This document shows positions 1 to 8,248 of a stretch of 45,027 nucleotides of DNA, piece by piece. Source of the DNA: Candidatus Firestonebacteria bacterium RIFOXYD2_FULL_39_29. Its GTDB lineage: Bacteria; Oederibacteriota; D2-FULL-39-29. Below the pieces are notes generated by a model. That model was not told where the DNA came from, made no database searches, and worked only from the letters and a program-made list of their open reading frames with translations. The position numbers were made by a program, and so were the translations under genes. The stretch spans positions 1 through 45,027 of the forward strand of contig MFGV01000012.1 of assembly GCA_001778375.1 (NCBI GenBank), written 5' to 3'. The number at the start of each line of letters is the position of its first letter. Within the stretch, counting starts at the first letter, position 1.

Positions 1-14
1 CGGTTAAAAAACCG
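1..14 (-). other. Small hairpin at the left edge
   Basis: A 5-bp perfect inverted repeat (CGGTT/AACCG, 4-nt A-rich loop) lies 12 nt downstream of the boxA-like motif when read on the minus strand. On that strand it shows a T-run between its arms. It may belong to the leader of whatever is transcribed leftwards out of the window. Its role cannot be decided because the downstream sequence is missing. Confidence 0.35.
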
Positions 15-26
15 CTTCTTGGTTCC

Positions 27-40
27 AGTTGTCAAAGAAC
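27..40 (-). promoter_or_regulatory. boxA-like antitermination motif facing out of the window
   Basis: The minus strand reads GTTCTTTGACAACT. This closely resembles the boxA element bound by NusB/S10, typically a TGTTCTTTGAAAACT-like string in rRNA leaders and spacers. boxA elements also precede many CRISPR arrays. The motif faces the left edge with no coding sequence between it and base 1. A long untranslated transcript (rRNA operon or CRISPR array) is therefore expected just outside the window. The match is by eye and the RNA itself is not visible. Confidence 0.5.
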
Positions 41-71
41 GGTGTTTCTAGAAATAATTGCGACACAGTCT

Positions 72-222
72 GAATTACTAAATTCTAAGCACTAAACAAT
101 ACGCAAATCTTAAGCTTTAAACAAAATCATTGTATTTAAGTAATAATCTTCTTTTTTAGTTATTAGTTATTTAATCTTAGTAATTGTTGTCGAATTTAGT
201 GCTTAGTACTTAATTAGTTATT
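72..222. repeat. Intergenic inverted-arm spacer element
   Basis: Two arms of similar wording face each other. A 12-bp perfect core CTAAGCACTAAA (85-96) is inverted at 195-206, with less perfect matches on both sides and a 98-bp AT-rich middle. The arrangement resembles the arm-middle-arm spacers at 33281-33435, 34255-34471 and 40251-40503, although the arm words differ. There is no open reading frame inside. It fills the space between the left-edge leader and the stop codon of the MauE-like gene. Confidence 0.5.
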
Positions 223-226
223 TTTT

Positions 227-700
227 TTACGATGGTAGTATCTGCCGTTCTTTTTGTTTTTTCAGTTTAATCTCATTTGTTCCATAGATCAACAGGGGCA
301 GGCAAAGAAGTATAAAAACTGCATCACGTGCAATAGAAAACCCGCCTATAGGCTCATTTAGCCCAAATATTGTAAAACAACCGCATTCATGGACCAGTCC
401 CCATATCAGATTAAGTACGATACCTATTATATATCCGATATTCAACCCTATCATGATTAAAGCACAAGACTGAGCAAAGATATTGGCTATCATGAATATT
501 CCCGTAAAGAACTCCACCCACGGCAGAGTTACCGCAACCAACGGTATAAAAATACCGGGTATTAATTTATATTCTCTCAGTATCATTGAGAACATCGAAG
601 GATTCATGATCTTGTCAACACTTGCCAATATAAAAATACCGCCCATAATAATTCTTAGAGCCAGTAATAATTTTTCATTTGAGAAAATGTTTTTACTCAC
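227..700 (-). CDS. MauE/DoxX-family membrane protein
   Basis: The 157-residue product is an integral membrane protein with about four hydrophobic segments (roughly residues 12-30, 45-72, 75-100 and 120-140). The loop motif HECGCF near residue 104 is the cysteine pair characteristic of the MauE branch of the DoxX-like superfamily. MauE proteins support disulfide or redox maturation of periplasmic proteins in methylamine dehydrogenase systems, but most homologues lie outside that pathway and their substrate is unknown. The start is GTG at 700, preceded by a GAGG-type ribosome site. The gene overlaps the end of the rhodanese gene by 8 bp, so the two are translationally coupled. Rhodanese plus MauE-like pairs suggest envelope sulfur or thiol chemistry; this is inferred from context only. 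Confidence 0.8.
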   Translation of the reverse strand: MSKNIFSNEKLLLALRIIMGGIFILASVDKIMNPSMFSMILREYKLIPGIFIPLVAVTLPWVEFFTGIFMIANIFAQSCALIMIGLNIGYIIGIVLNLIWGLVHECGCFTIFGLNEPIGGFSIARDAVFILLCLPLLIYGTNEIKLKKQKERQILPS

Positions 701-1415
701 CGGTAACCTCGCCTTTTTTTACTTTCATACCTTCAATAGGATAACCCGCATTATTCCATTCATCCCAACCGGCAGCGAATACTTTAACATTATTAAATCC
801 GCGTTCTTTAAGATTAGCCGCCACCATATCGCTTAGATGACAGGTAAGACTGCTGCAATATATAACATAAAAATCATCTTTATTTAGCTTATCCTTTATA
901 ACGTCATATTGAACGTTAAACCTGCTGGCCGAGAGAGATACGGCACCTTTAATATGCCGCTCAATATATACATATTCCGGCCGGGCATCTACAAATACTG
1001 CCTTACCTGAATCAAAATATTTTTTGGCTTTTTCCAAATCAATTTTTTTATCATCAACAACAGCAGCTTCCTGCGTTACGACCTTTTTCTCTTCAACTGC
1101 AGGAGGTTTAACTTCAGGAGTAGCAGATTTTTTTATTTCTTTCACCTCGGCGACAGGATGCTGGGCTTGTTGCACCGGAGCGGTATTCTTGTTTTCCGGT
1201 TTTTTCGCTGGAAGAGTTCTTTCAGAAGCAATCTGTCCCTGCTTTTTTGTTTCATGTGGTATGGGCTTTACGGTTTCAATTTTTTTCAGCTCTTTCTTTG
1301 GAAGAAGAGAGAGACTGTTTGGATTAACGATATTAAACATAAGCCCAAAAAATCCCGCAAAAATGCAGATAACAGCAGACATAAATATTACACTGACTAT
1401 TTTTTCAAATTTCAT
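693..1415 (-). CDS. Membrane-anchored rhodanese-domain protein
   Basis: The 240-residue protein starts with one transmembrane anchor (about residues 8-29). A Lys/Pro/Glu/Ala-rich low-complexity linker follows (about 40-125), then a C-terminal rhodanese domain (about 127-232). The rhodanese signatures VFVDARPEYVYIERHIKGA (140-158) and the active loop YCSSLTCHLSD (186-196) are present. Cys187 sits in the catalytic position and a second Cys192 lies inside the loop, replacing the usual CxxGxR pattern, so substrate preference may differ from thiosulfate sulfurtransferases. The domain should sit on the outer face of the inner membrane. It overlaps the MauE-like gene. No Shine-Dalgarno precedes the ATG; instead TAAAAT lies 5 nt upstream (see the promoter entry at 1421-1449). 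Confidence 0.85.
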   Translation of the reverse strand: MKFEKIVSVIFMSAVICIFAGFFGLMFNIVNPNSLSLLPKKELKKIETVKPIPHETKKQGQIASERTLPAKKPENKNTAPVQQAQHPVAEVKEIKKSATPEVKPPAVEEKKVVTQEAAVVDDKKIDLEKAKKYFDSGKAVFVDARPEYVYIERHIKGAVSLSASRFNVQYDVIKDKLNKDDFYVIYCSSLTCHLSDMVAANLKERGFNNVKVFAAGWDEWNNAGYPIEGMKVKKGEVTGE

Positions 1416-1420
1416 ACTAT

Positions 1421-1449
1421 ATTTTAGCTATATCGGCATCCAAATACAA
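1421..1449 (-). promoter_or_regulatory. Candidate promoter giving a leaderless rhodanese mRNA
   Basis: The minus strand has TTGTAT (1444-1449), a 17-bp spacer and TAAAAT (1421-1426), ending 5 nt before the ATG at 1415. A start site about 6-7 nt after the -10 would fall at the start codon. There is no ribosome-binding site between them. The rest of the 1416-1564 gap holds nothing recognisable. Confidence 0.45.
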
Positions 1450-1564
1450 GCCTAAAAATGGAAGCTCAGATGTTCGGAGGCGCGGAGGCACAGTGAAAAC
1501 AGATGTGCGATATATGAAATGATTCTAGAACTAGAGGTTTTTCCCGAGCATCCGCGCATCTATC

Positions 1565-4500
1565 TCACTCACTTTTTAATGCTTCCAGCAAGCTGCCTCT
1601 GATTGAAAAATATGCTGCAATTGAACAGGAAATCAGGCCTAAAAGAAGCATTCCGAGGAGAGTTGTAACCGGTAATGTAAAATCTAAACGATTATGCATC
1701 TTTATTATATATGGAAGAGATATCACAAGAGAAGCAATAAAACCTACTCCGAGACCGGTTATCAGTAATATGCCGTTTTCAAATATAACCTGCCTTACAA
1801 GGCGGCTCTTTTTAAAACCAACGGCAAATTGCAAAGAAAATTCCTGCTTTCTTTCATATACATTCTGAAGAAGTACCGCAATTATACCGAAAGTGCCGAG
1901 AAGAAATCCGAGACCGCCCAGAATTTGAAAAGTGAAAAGATATGTATTTTGAACATTCGCAAAGGCAGACAGAAGTTCGGAGGTTTTCATGACGGTATAA
2001 CCGGCCCCGCCCAGCTCTTTCTGAAGCTCTGAAAGAACCTCGTCTTCCTTTCCTTCGCCTGTCCTTATTAAAAAATAATTACACCCGCCGGTACTGCCGT
2101 ACATTTTAATAAAATTCTCTTCCGACACCAAAAGAACTCCGGCGAATATACTTCCGGACAATGCGCCGTTCACTTTTACTTTATTTTCACCATCAACAAG
2201 AAGTTCATCACCTATTTTTTTATGCAATATCCATTCAAGACTGTTCGCATCGGCATAGACAGGAAAGGCGCCATTATTATCCCGCCCCTTTAGTCCTGCC
2301 CAGGGAGTTTCTCCGGGTTTTATCTTTCCATAAGAGGAAAAGATAAATCCTTGTTCATTTAATATTTTTTCCGGAAGGCCCAGCACTCCGGGTTGCCCCG
2401 GTTGATTTATATTCAGACAGCTGATATCATCCCCTTCTCTGCTCTGACGGCAGCCTACAAACGCTGCATCATTCCAAATTGGAGAGTTAAAAGAGGAAAA
2501 GCCGTTCTTTTTTCTTCCCTCCGGAGTGTTAAGATCTCCAAACATTGATACAGAAGATCTGGCAAGTAAATTATACCCGCCGGCTCCGGAACTCTTATCC
2601 AGTGTTTTAAAATTAAAAGTTTGAGGCCTGTTAACAGCCGTGATAATTATAATAAAAGCGGCGGCGGCAAAAAGACCGGCAGTAAGGAAACTTCTCTTTC
2701 CTGAATACAGTATCGACCTTAAAGCAAGGGTAATATAACTATTTACTTCCGTCCCGGAGACAATTCTTTTAGACTTAATTACTTTTTTTGCCAGCAATGC
2801 TTTGATATTTGCCTTTTTAAACAATACAACTCCCCACAGAATAGAAAACAGGGATAACGCAGAACCCAAGACTATTCCTGATATGATATCGCTTCTTTCA
2901 AGGTAAAGTTTAAAGCTATAACTCTCTCCGAGTAATGGCTTAAGAAAACTCAATACAAAACCTGCATAATATACACTAAGGGGCAGTGAAAACGCGCATC
3001 CTAACAGGACAATAAGGATTCCTTCTATTATATAGACAGCAAAAAGGGTCTTTGGAGCAAATCCCGAAGCCAGTAGGATTCCGGCTTCAGCGCCCCTTTT
3101 CTCCAGGAAGAGCCGGAACAAGAATGCAGTCAGACCTAAGGCTGAAAGGACAATTATAAAACTTAGGGAGACAAAAAGCATTGAGTAATCGGTAGAGCCT
3201 TCCGCGGCTTTCAAAGCCTCTTCTTTCAAGGATATAACTCTGATACCTGCATCCGTATAATTATAATTCTTCAGGAAGTTTCTTTTAAAAACTTCAATAT
3301 CCCTCTCTTTAGTAAAAGTTACTTTACTGGAAGTCACCCCGGAATACTGCGGCGGCCAGAAGGATCGTGCCATTTCGAGTGAAACCAGAGCCTTGGGAGC
3401 GGTTTTATATTTATCCCAGTAAAGTTCATCTTTATTGCGGATCTTGTTCATATCAACAGGAAACGGGGATTTCCAATCAGCGATATTCCGGGAGTCGCTG
3501 ACTCCTTCTAAAAAAGGAGCCCTAACAAGTTTTGCCATTTCTTCCGTTTTTAAGATCTCTTTAACAGTGGATACTTTATACTTTGTAATATACTCTCCGC
3601 CGGAGGTGATCTCAAAATACTCTGCCTTTAAAGTATCACCTTTCTTTGAGCCGGTATCTTCAGCCATCCAGTCACTCAAAACTATTTCATCATTACCAAT
3701 ACCTGTTAAACCTCCCACCACAGAATAAGGAGAGGTTCCATTAACATTATTTAGTATATAGAAGGAGACCGGAGAGAAATCTGCTTTTACTTGAGATGCA
3801 GTCTGACGCACCGCTTCAAGCGCTCCGGAGGTTAGTATAAGGTTGTCACTTTCAAGAAGAATGTTTTTCCCCGTAATGCTTAGTTTTATACCCAGATCAG
3901 AGAACGTCACAGCTTCTTTCAGCCGTTCTTCCCAGTATAACGCATAACCGGATTTGAGAAGCAATACGGTATTTATTAAATCATTTTTTTTCAGCTCTCT
4001 CTGAAGAAACTCCAAAGAGATGTAGATATTCCGGGGTTTAATAGTTTCATTTTTTAAATTAAAAATATCAGCCCTGGGATACTGTACCGTTCCAAGCACT
4101 TTCACAGAAAAAGACTGGATATTATCGGAAAGTTCCTTTTGTCCGAAAAGAGTCTCCACAGGCGCCGGCCCGGTTTTTCTTGTCTTTACGACGAGGAAAT
4201 CGCCTGATTTAACCTTGAGTTCCCTCTGCAATACTTCACTAAGATAAACCTCCCTCCCTGATAGGGGATTAACTTCCGAGCCTATTCCGTATTTAAACCC
4301 GTTGCCCGTAATGCCGATAAGGTTAATTTCAGGTATTACCGCACCGTTTACCGGTTCAGTTACGGAAGCGGAAAGTATTAAGGCAGGCTGGGTAATAGTT
4401 TCATTTCCTGGGTCTTTTCTGAGCGAATACGCCAGATCTTTTGTAAAATACCCGTTTGATCGGACAACAGCTTCTACATTACCAAGACGCCCTATAGCAA

Positions 4501-4645
4501 TATCTCTTAAATTGTTTTTAACGGACTTGCCAACCAAAAGAGAACCCGTAAGCGCTGCAATAGCAACAGCTGTCCCGAGAGAAATTACCAGGGCTGTCTT
4601 CCAATAATATCTCAGGCTTTGAAATGCAACTTTAAGAATACTCAA
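1565..4645 (-). CDS. FtsX-like ABC transporter permease (LolC/E, MacB type), double domain
   Basis: This 1026-residue inner-membrane permease has the duplicated architecture of large FtsX-like transporters. There is an N-terminal transmembrane helix (about 14-38), a large extracytoplasmic domain, and a three-helix FtsX block (about 490-620). A second helix (about 658-680), a second extracytoplasmic domain and a terminal FtsX block (about 905-1020) complete it. Family members work with a LolD/MacB-type ATPase to extract lipoproteins, export peptides or drive mechanotransmission; the substrate here is not evident. The start is TTG at 4645 inside a TTGA overlap with the ATPase stop codon. A GAAAGG ribosome site 7 nt upstream supports that start. 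With the ATPase it forms a complete two-gene exporter; no periplasmic adaptor is encoded next to it. Confidence 0.88.
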   Translation of the reverse strand: MSILKVAFQSLRYYWKTALVISLGTAVAIAALTGSLLVGKSVKNNLRDIAIGRLGNVEAVVRSNGYFTKDLAYSLRKDPGNETITQPALILSASVTEPVNGAVIPEINLIGITGNGFKYGIGSEVNPLSGREVYLSEVLQRELKVKSGDFLVVKTRKTGPAPVETLFGQKELSDNIQSFSVKVLGTVQYPRADIFNLKNETIKPRNIYISLEFLQRELKKNDLINTVLLLKSGYALYWEERLKEAVTFSDLGIKLSITGKNILLESDNLILTSGALEAVRQTASQVKADFSPVSFYILNNVNGTSPYSVVGGLTGIGNDEIVLSDWMAEDTGSKKGDTLKAEYFEITSGGEYITKYKVSTVKEILKTEEMAKLVRAPFLEGVSDSRNIADWKSPFPVDMNKIRNKDELYWDKYKTAPKALVSLEMARSFWPPQYSGVTSSKVTFTKERDIEVFKRNFLKNYNYTDAGIRVISLKEEALKAAEGSTDYSMLFVSLSFIIVLSALGLTAFLFRLFLEKRGAEAGILLASGFAPKTLFAVYIIEGILIVLLGCAFSLPLSVYYAGFVLSFLKPLLGESYSFKLYLERSDIISGIVLGSALSLFSILWGVVLFKKANIKALLAKKVIKSKRIVSGTEVNSYITLALRSILYSGKRSFLTAGLFAAAAFIIIITAVNRPQTFNFKTLDKSSGAGGYNLLARSSVSMFGDLNTPEGRKKNGFSSFNSPIWNDAAFVGCRQSREGDDISCLNINQPGQPGVLGLPEKILNEQGFIFSSYGKIKPGETPWAGLKGRDNNGAFPVYADANSLEWILHKKIGDELLVDGENKVKVNGALSGSIFAGVLLVSEENFIKMYGSTGGCNYFLIRTGEGKEDEVLSELQKELGGAGYTVMKTSELLSAFANVQNTYLFTFQILGGLGFLLGTFGIIAVLLQNVYERKQEFSLQFAVGFKKSRLVRQVIFENGILLITGLGVGFIASLVISLPYIIKMHNRLDFTLPVTTLLGMLLLGLISCSIAAYFSIRGSLLEALKSE

Positions 4646-5331
4646 TTTTTAACCTTTCTCAACAAACCGTTATCCAGATGGTAAATGCTTTCAAATTTTT
4701 CCGCAAGTTCTTGATTATGGGTCACCATTACCACAATAACCTTTTCCATCTTAGCCAATTTTAAAAATATATCAACTACTTTTTTTCCGTTGGCCGCATC
4801 CAGATTACCGGTAGGCTCATCACAGAGCAGAAGTTTCGGAGAATTTAGCATAGCTCTGGCAATTGCCACCCTTTGCTTTTCCCCTCCGGAAAGCCCGGAA
4901 GGAAATGAACCCGCTTTATCTTTTAAACCAAGCTTAGAAAGAAGTTCAACCCCTCGTGCTTTAAGCTCCCTTCCCTTTCCCTCCGGTATAGCCGGCAGTA
5001 AAACATTTTCAAGCGCGGTGCACTGCGGCAAAAGAAAATGCTCCTGAAAGATGAAACCTACAGATCTATTACGATAAGCGTATAACTCGGCCCCTTTCAA
5101 ATTCAAAACATTTACACCGTCAAGAATGATCTCACCACTATCAGGATCCTCGATTCGTCCGATTATACTTAAAAGCGTGCTCTTCCCCGACCCCGAAGGT
5201 CCGGTAACTGCAAGAGTCTCTTCCGGCAGAGCATCAAATGAAATTTTCTTAAGTACCTTCAACTCCCCCGCCGCATTTTTGTAATTTTTACATATTCCTT
5301 TAACCTGCAAGCCACTCTTTTTTATCAACAT
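4642..5331 (-). CDS. ABC transporter ATP-binding protein, LolD/MacB type
   Basis: The 229-residue ATPase has every canonical motif: Walker A GPSGSGKST (44-52), Q-loop Gln96, signature LSGGEKQ (147-153), Walker B LLLCDEPTGNLD (167-178) and H-loop His205. The EPTGNLD wording is typical of the LolD/FtsE/MacB ATPase group that pairs with FtsX-like permeases. It should energise the permease encoded immediately downstream, whose start overlaps its stop by 4 bp. A clear GGAGG site lies 9 nt upstream of the ATG. The promoter region is shared with the divergent propeller gene at 5519 and contains a palindrome at 5354-5373 covering a TATAAT. Confidence 0.93.
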   Translation of the reverse strand: MLIKKSGLQVKGICKNYKNAAGELKVLKKISFDALPEETLAVTGPSGSGKSTLLSIIGRIEDPDSGEIILDGVNVLNLKGAELYAYRNRSVGFIFQEHFLLPQCTALENVLLPAIPEGKGRELKARGVELLSKLGLKDKAGSFPSGLSGGEKQRVAIARAMLNSPKLLLCDEPTGNLDAANGKKVVDIFLKLAKMEKVIVVMVTHNQELAEKFESIYHLDNGLLRKVKN

Positions 5332-5353
5332 AATTTATTACCTCCAAATACCC

Positions 5354-5373
5354 ATTGTATATCATTATACAAT
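5354..5373. promoter_or_regulatory. Palindrome overlapping the -10 of the ABC exporter genes
   Basis: ATTGTATA and TATACAAT form an 8-bp perfect inverted repeat with a TCAT spacer. On the minus strand it contains TATAAT (5364-5369), placed suitably for transcription of the ABC genes starting at 5331. A palindrome over a -10 element is a common operator arrangement. No convincing -35 was found, so the element may instead be a short leader hairpin. Confidence 0.35.
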
Positions 5374-5416
5374 AATACCTTCCCTTTTGGTACATTTCAG
5401 AAGTTCGTCTGTCCCC

Positions 5417-5445
5417 GTGTGACAGTCACACCGTGACTGTCACAC
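5417..5445. repeat. 13-bp perfect palindrome (REP-like)
   Basis: GTGTGACAGTCAC is followed after 3 nt by its exact inverse complement. The element is GC-rich relative to its surroundings and lies between divergent genes. It could form a stable hairpin or cruciform. Only TTTTG follows, so it is a poor terminator, and a terminator would have no obvious purpose between divergent genes. A dispersed REP-like palindrome or a regulator site are the main alternatives. It occurs once in this window. Confidence 0.5.
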
Positions 5446-5447
5446 TT

Positions 5448-5476
5448 TTGAGTATTATTGAAATTACAGTCAAAAT
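5448..5476 (+). promoter_or_regulatory. Candidate promoter of the first propeller gene
   Basis: TTGAGT (5448-5453) and CAAAAT (5471-5476) are separated by 17 bp, each matching the sigma-70 consensus at 4 of 6 positions. A strong AGGAGG ribosome site follows at 5507-5512, 6 nt before the ATG at 5519. Confidence 0.35.
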
Positions 5477-5518
5477 AGTGGTATTATTGTCCTGCTCTAC
5501 TAAAATAGGAGGCTTCAT

Positions 5519-6736
5519 ATGATAAGATTCACTTTGGTTTTGCTAATATCAGTGTTTTTCAATGCCCTTTCTTATGCTGAAACACCGTCCTGGCCGACAT
5601 TCCAGGGGGTAAATCAAAAGAGTATCTGCCCGGAAACGGGACTGCTTAAAAGCTGGCCAAATGGCGGATTGGAACTGCTCTGGAAATTTGAGGACTGCGG
5701 GAAAGGTTATGCTTCCGTTACGATTTCCGACGGGATGATATTTACTGCGGGGGATATTTCAGGGGAAAACACGGTAATGGCGCTTGATATGGAAGGAAAA
5801 CTTCTCTGGAAGCAAGCCACAGGTAAAGCCTGGAAAGCGGATTATCCCGGAACAAGAGGGACTCCTACCTATGATGATGGTATGACTTACCATCTTAGCG
5901 GAGCAGGAATGCTGGCGGCGCTAAATGCTAAAACAGGAAAACCTGTATGGTCTTTGGATCTTGTTAAAGAGTGCGGGGGCACCATCGGCAGCTGGGGACT
6001 TGCGGAATCCCTTCTTATAGACGGAAATAATATTCTCTGCATGCCGGGCGGGAAGGAAGCTATTGTCCTCGCTTTAGACAAAAAAACCGGAAAAAAGAAA
6101 TGGGCCACAACCGGACTGGAAGACACTCCTTCCTACTGTACGCCGACTATAGTAAAAGTAGGAGCAGTAAGACAGCTCCTCACCATGAGCGCAAAATACG
6201 CTCTCGGAATAAATGCTGATACGGGAAAACTAATCTGGAAATTTTTCTACGAAACCGGATGCGATGTCCATGCTACCACTCCGCTTTATAAAAACGGTTC
6301 TATTTTCATTACCAGCAATTACGGCAAGGATTCCAAACTCCTGAAGCTTTCTAAAGACGGTACTTCCGTAAAAGAAGTCTGGTCAACTCATGCTATGGAA
6401 AACCATCACGGAGGAGTGGTCTTAATTGACGGTTATATTTACGGGGCCGGAGCCAACGTATGGTCCTGTATAAATTTTGAAAACGGGAAAACCTCCTGGA
6501 AAGTTAGAGAAGGCAAAGGTTCAATTCTTTACGCGGATAAAATGCTTTACCTGCTTAATGAGAGCGGAAAACTGGTACTTATCGAGGCAACGCCCAAAGC
6601 ATACAAAGAGATCAGCTCTTTTGAACTCCCGAAAGCAAGTAAAGACACCTTTTGGGCGCACCCTGTTATCTGTGACGGAAAACTTTATATCAGACATGCG
6701 AATATGCTTTATACTTATGATGTAAAAGGGAAATAG
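5519..6736 (+). CDS. Secreted PQQ-like beta-propeller protein (copy 1)
   Basis: The 405-residue product has a clear signal peptide (about 1-20, cleavage after SYA) followed by WPTFQG. The rest is a series of propeller blades with recurring alternating patterns such as MALDMEGKLLWK, ALNAKTGKPVW and GINADTGKLIWK, typical of PQQ-like/BamB-type domains. Opening segments of this kind are familiar from secreted propellers of Planctomycetes, Verrucomicrobia and Lentisphaerae. The protein probably folds as an eight-bladed propeller in the periplasm or outside. No cofactor-binding residues or enzyme activity can be assigned. A close paralogue follows at 6861, so the pair arose by tandem duplication. 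AGGAGG at 5507-5512 supports the ATG. Confidence 0.85.
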   Translation: MIRFTLVLLISVFFNALSYAETPSWPTFQGVNQKSICPETGLLKSWPNGGLELLWKFEDCGKGYASVTISDGMIFTAGDISGENTVMALDMEGKLLWKQATGKAWKADYPGTRGTPTYDDGMTYHLSGAGMLAALNAKTGKPVWSLDLVKECGGTIGSWGLAESLLIDGNNILCMPGGKEAIVLALDKKTGKKKWATTGLEDTPSYCTPTIVKVGAVRQLLTMSAKYALGINADTGKLIWKFFYETGCDVHATTPLYKNGSIFITSNYGKDSKLLKLSKDGTSVKEVWSTHAMENHHGGVVLIDGYIYGAGANVWSCINFENGKTSWKVREGKGSILYADKMLYLLNESGKLVLIEATPKAYKEISSFELPKASKDTFWAHPVICDGKLYIRHANMLYTYDVKGK

Positions 6737-6758
6737 GAAAAGCATAAAACTCTAAACT

Positions 6759-6784
6759 CGAAATTCGAAACAAATTCGAAAAAG
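6759..6784 (+). repeat. TCGAA-word repeat, copy 1
   Basis: The first 24 bases are identical to the reverse complement of 11407-11430, and 25 of 26 match over the full length. The sequence is built from the word ATTCGAAA repeated about every ten bases. CGAAAAAG (6777-6784) is inverted as CTTTTTCG at 6832-6839, giving this spacer the same arm-middle-arm layout as other spacers in the window. It lies between the two propeller genes. Confidence 0.6.
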
Positions 6785-6860
6785 AACAAAAAAAGAAGCA
6801 AAAATTAAATATTTCTGTTTCATTCTTTCAGCTTTTTCGGGTTTCAAAGGGAGGCTTTAA

Positions 6861-8096
6861 ATGGTAAAAAGTATTTTGACTACAGCGCTATTTTCAACTG
6901 TACTGCTCTTTTCGGTTTGCGGGGCGGAAACGGCTTTTTGGCCGGCGTTCAACGGCACAAATCACGATAACATATCAGCTGACAAAGGTCTGCTAAAAAT
7001 CTGGCCGCCGGAAGGCCCAAAACTTCTCTGGAAATTTGACAAGTGCGGAAAGGGATATGCTACCGTTATGGTTGTAGATAACCTAATTTATACGGCAGGT
7101 GACTCAAAAAGTAAGACTTTTATTACAGCTTTTGAGATGAACGGCAAAATGTTATGGCAGGTCGAAAATGGAAAGGCCTGGACAGGGGCTTACCCCGGAA
7201 CAAGAAGTACTCCCGTTTACAGTGACGGAATGATTTATCAGATAAGCGGCGGCGGACGGCTCGGGGCTTTTGATGCAAAGACAGGAAAAGAAGAATGGAG
7301 TTTTAACTTTAAAGATGAAGAAGTGGGAGGTTCCTCAGGTAACTGGGGTTTTGCCGAATCAGTCACAATAGACGGCGACAACTTAATATGCATGCCGGGA
7401 GGTTCTAAAGTACTTTGTGTCGCGCTTAACAAAAAAACAGGAAAACAAGTTTGGGCTACCGAAAGTATTAAAGATAATGCCTCTTATTGTTCGGGAATAA
7501 TAGTAACTCATAAAGGTAAAAACGTACTTTTGACGATGAGCGCAAAATACGCTGTCGGAATAGACCCTAAAAACGGCAAACTCATCTGGAAATTCCCTTA
7601 CTCCACTCCCTATGATGTGCACGCAACAACTCCGGTTTACAAAGACGGTTTTGTCTATATCACAAGCGGTTATGGCACTGAGGACAAAGCGCTAAAAATC
7701 AGCGATTCAGGAGATTCAGTTGAGGAAGCCTGGTCCGGAAAAAACATAGACAACCATCACGGCGGTGTTGTGATGCTGGACGGTTATATTTACGGCGCCG
7801 GGGATAAATACCGGGGCTGGCATTGTATAGACATTAAAACCGGCAAAGAGTTATGGAAGGCAAACGGTGTCGGTAAAGGCTCTGTAACCTACGCAGACGG
7901 TATGCTCTACTGCTACAGCGAAAAAGGCCAGGTAGCTCTTATCGAAGCCTCCACAAAAGGCTATAAAGAGACAGGGAACTTCAAACTCGAAAGCGAAGGC
8001 AGTGACCCTTTCTGGAACCACCCCGTAGTCACCGGAGGAAGGCTGTACCTGAGACACGAAAACGATCTCTTTGTTTATGAGGTAAAGAACAAATAA
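6861..8096 (+). CDS. Secreted PQQ-like beta-propeller protein (copy 2)
   Basis: The 411-residue protein is a paralogue of the preceding gene and aligns along nearly its whole length. Shared blocks include LLWKF, CGKGYA, YPGTRSTP, GGSSGNWGFAES, ICMPGG, LLTMSAKYA, YDVHATTP and NHHGGVV. It has its own signal peptide (about 1-22, with CGAE near the cleavage site; CGA could also act as a weak lipobox-like site). Blade motifs AFDAKTGKEEWSF and GIDPKNGKLIWKF identify a PQQ-like/BamB-type propeller. The function is unknown; an extracytoplasmic binding or scaffold role is the safest guess. AGGGAGG at 6848-6854 supports the ATG. A strong terminator follows at 8143-8171, so the two propeller genes form one transcription unit or a closely linked pair. 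Confidence 0.85.
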   Translation: MVKSILTTALFSTVLLFSVCGAETAFWPAFNGTNHDNISADKGLLKIWPPEGPKLLWKFDKCGKGYATVMVVDNLIYTAGDSKSKTFITAFEMNGKMLWQVENGKAWTGAYPGTRSTPVYSDGMIYQISGGGRLGAFDAKTGKEEWSFNFKDEEVGGSSGNWGFAESVTIDGDNLICMPGGSKVLCVALNKKTGKQVWATESIKDNASYCSGIIVTHKGKNVLLTMSAKYAVGIDPKNGKLIWKFPYSTPYDVHATTPVYKDGFVYITSGYGTEDKALKISDSGDSVEEAWSGKNIDNHHGGVVMLDGYIYGAGDKYRGWHCIDIKTGKELWKANGVGKGSVTYADGMLYCYSEKGQVALIEASTKGYKETGNFKLESEGSDPFWNHPVVTGGRLYLRHENDLFVYEVKNK

Positions 8097-8101
8097 AAAA
8101 C

Positions 8102-8142
8102 GTCCATAAAAGTCTATAAATGTCTGTAACGTCTATAAAAGT
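8102..8142. repeat. Tandem 10-bp word repeat
   Basis: Four consecutive units, GTCCATAAAA, GTCTATAAAT, GTCTGTAAC and GTCTATAAAA, repeat with a period of 9-10 bp, about one DNA turn. They directly precede the terminator hairpin downstream of the second propeller gene. The imperfect, helix-phased repetition is like the word arms in other spacers here, with a different word. Confidence 0.6.
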
Positions 8143-8171
8143 AAAAGGCGGGATAATCTCCCGCCTTTTTT
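8143..8171. terminator. Bidirectional rho-independent terminator
   Basis: AAAAGGCGGGA and TCCCGCCTTTT form a perfect 11-bp stem with a 5-nt loop and a T-run on the plus strand. On the minus strand the stem is followed by TTTTACTTTTAT, so it can serve both the plus-strand propeller genes and the convergent glyQ-glyS operon. Confidence 0.9.
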
Positions 8172-8248
8172 ATTATTATAATGTGAGTAACGTGGAACGC
8201 GAGTAAAATTATTCAAACAACCTTAATCAATCATCCCTCAAGATTTTA

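Noticed and set aside
8102-8142. Short CRISPR-like array
   Set aside because: Units are only 9-10 bp, contiguous and without spacers, so this is a word repeat and not a CRISPR array.
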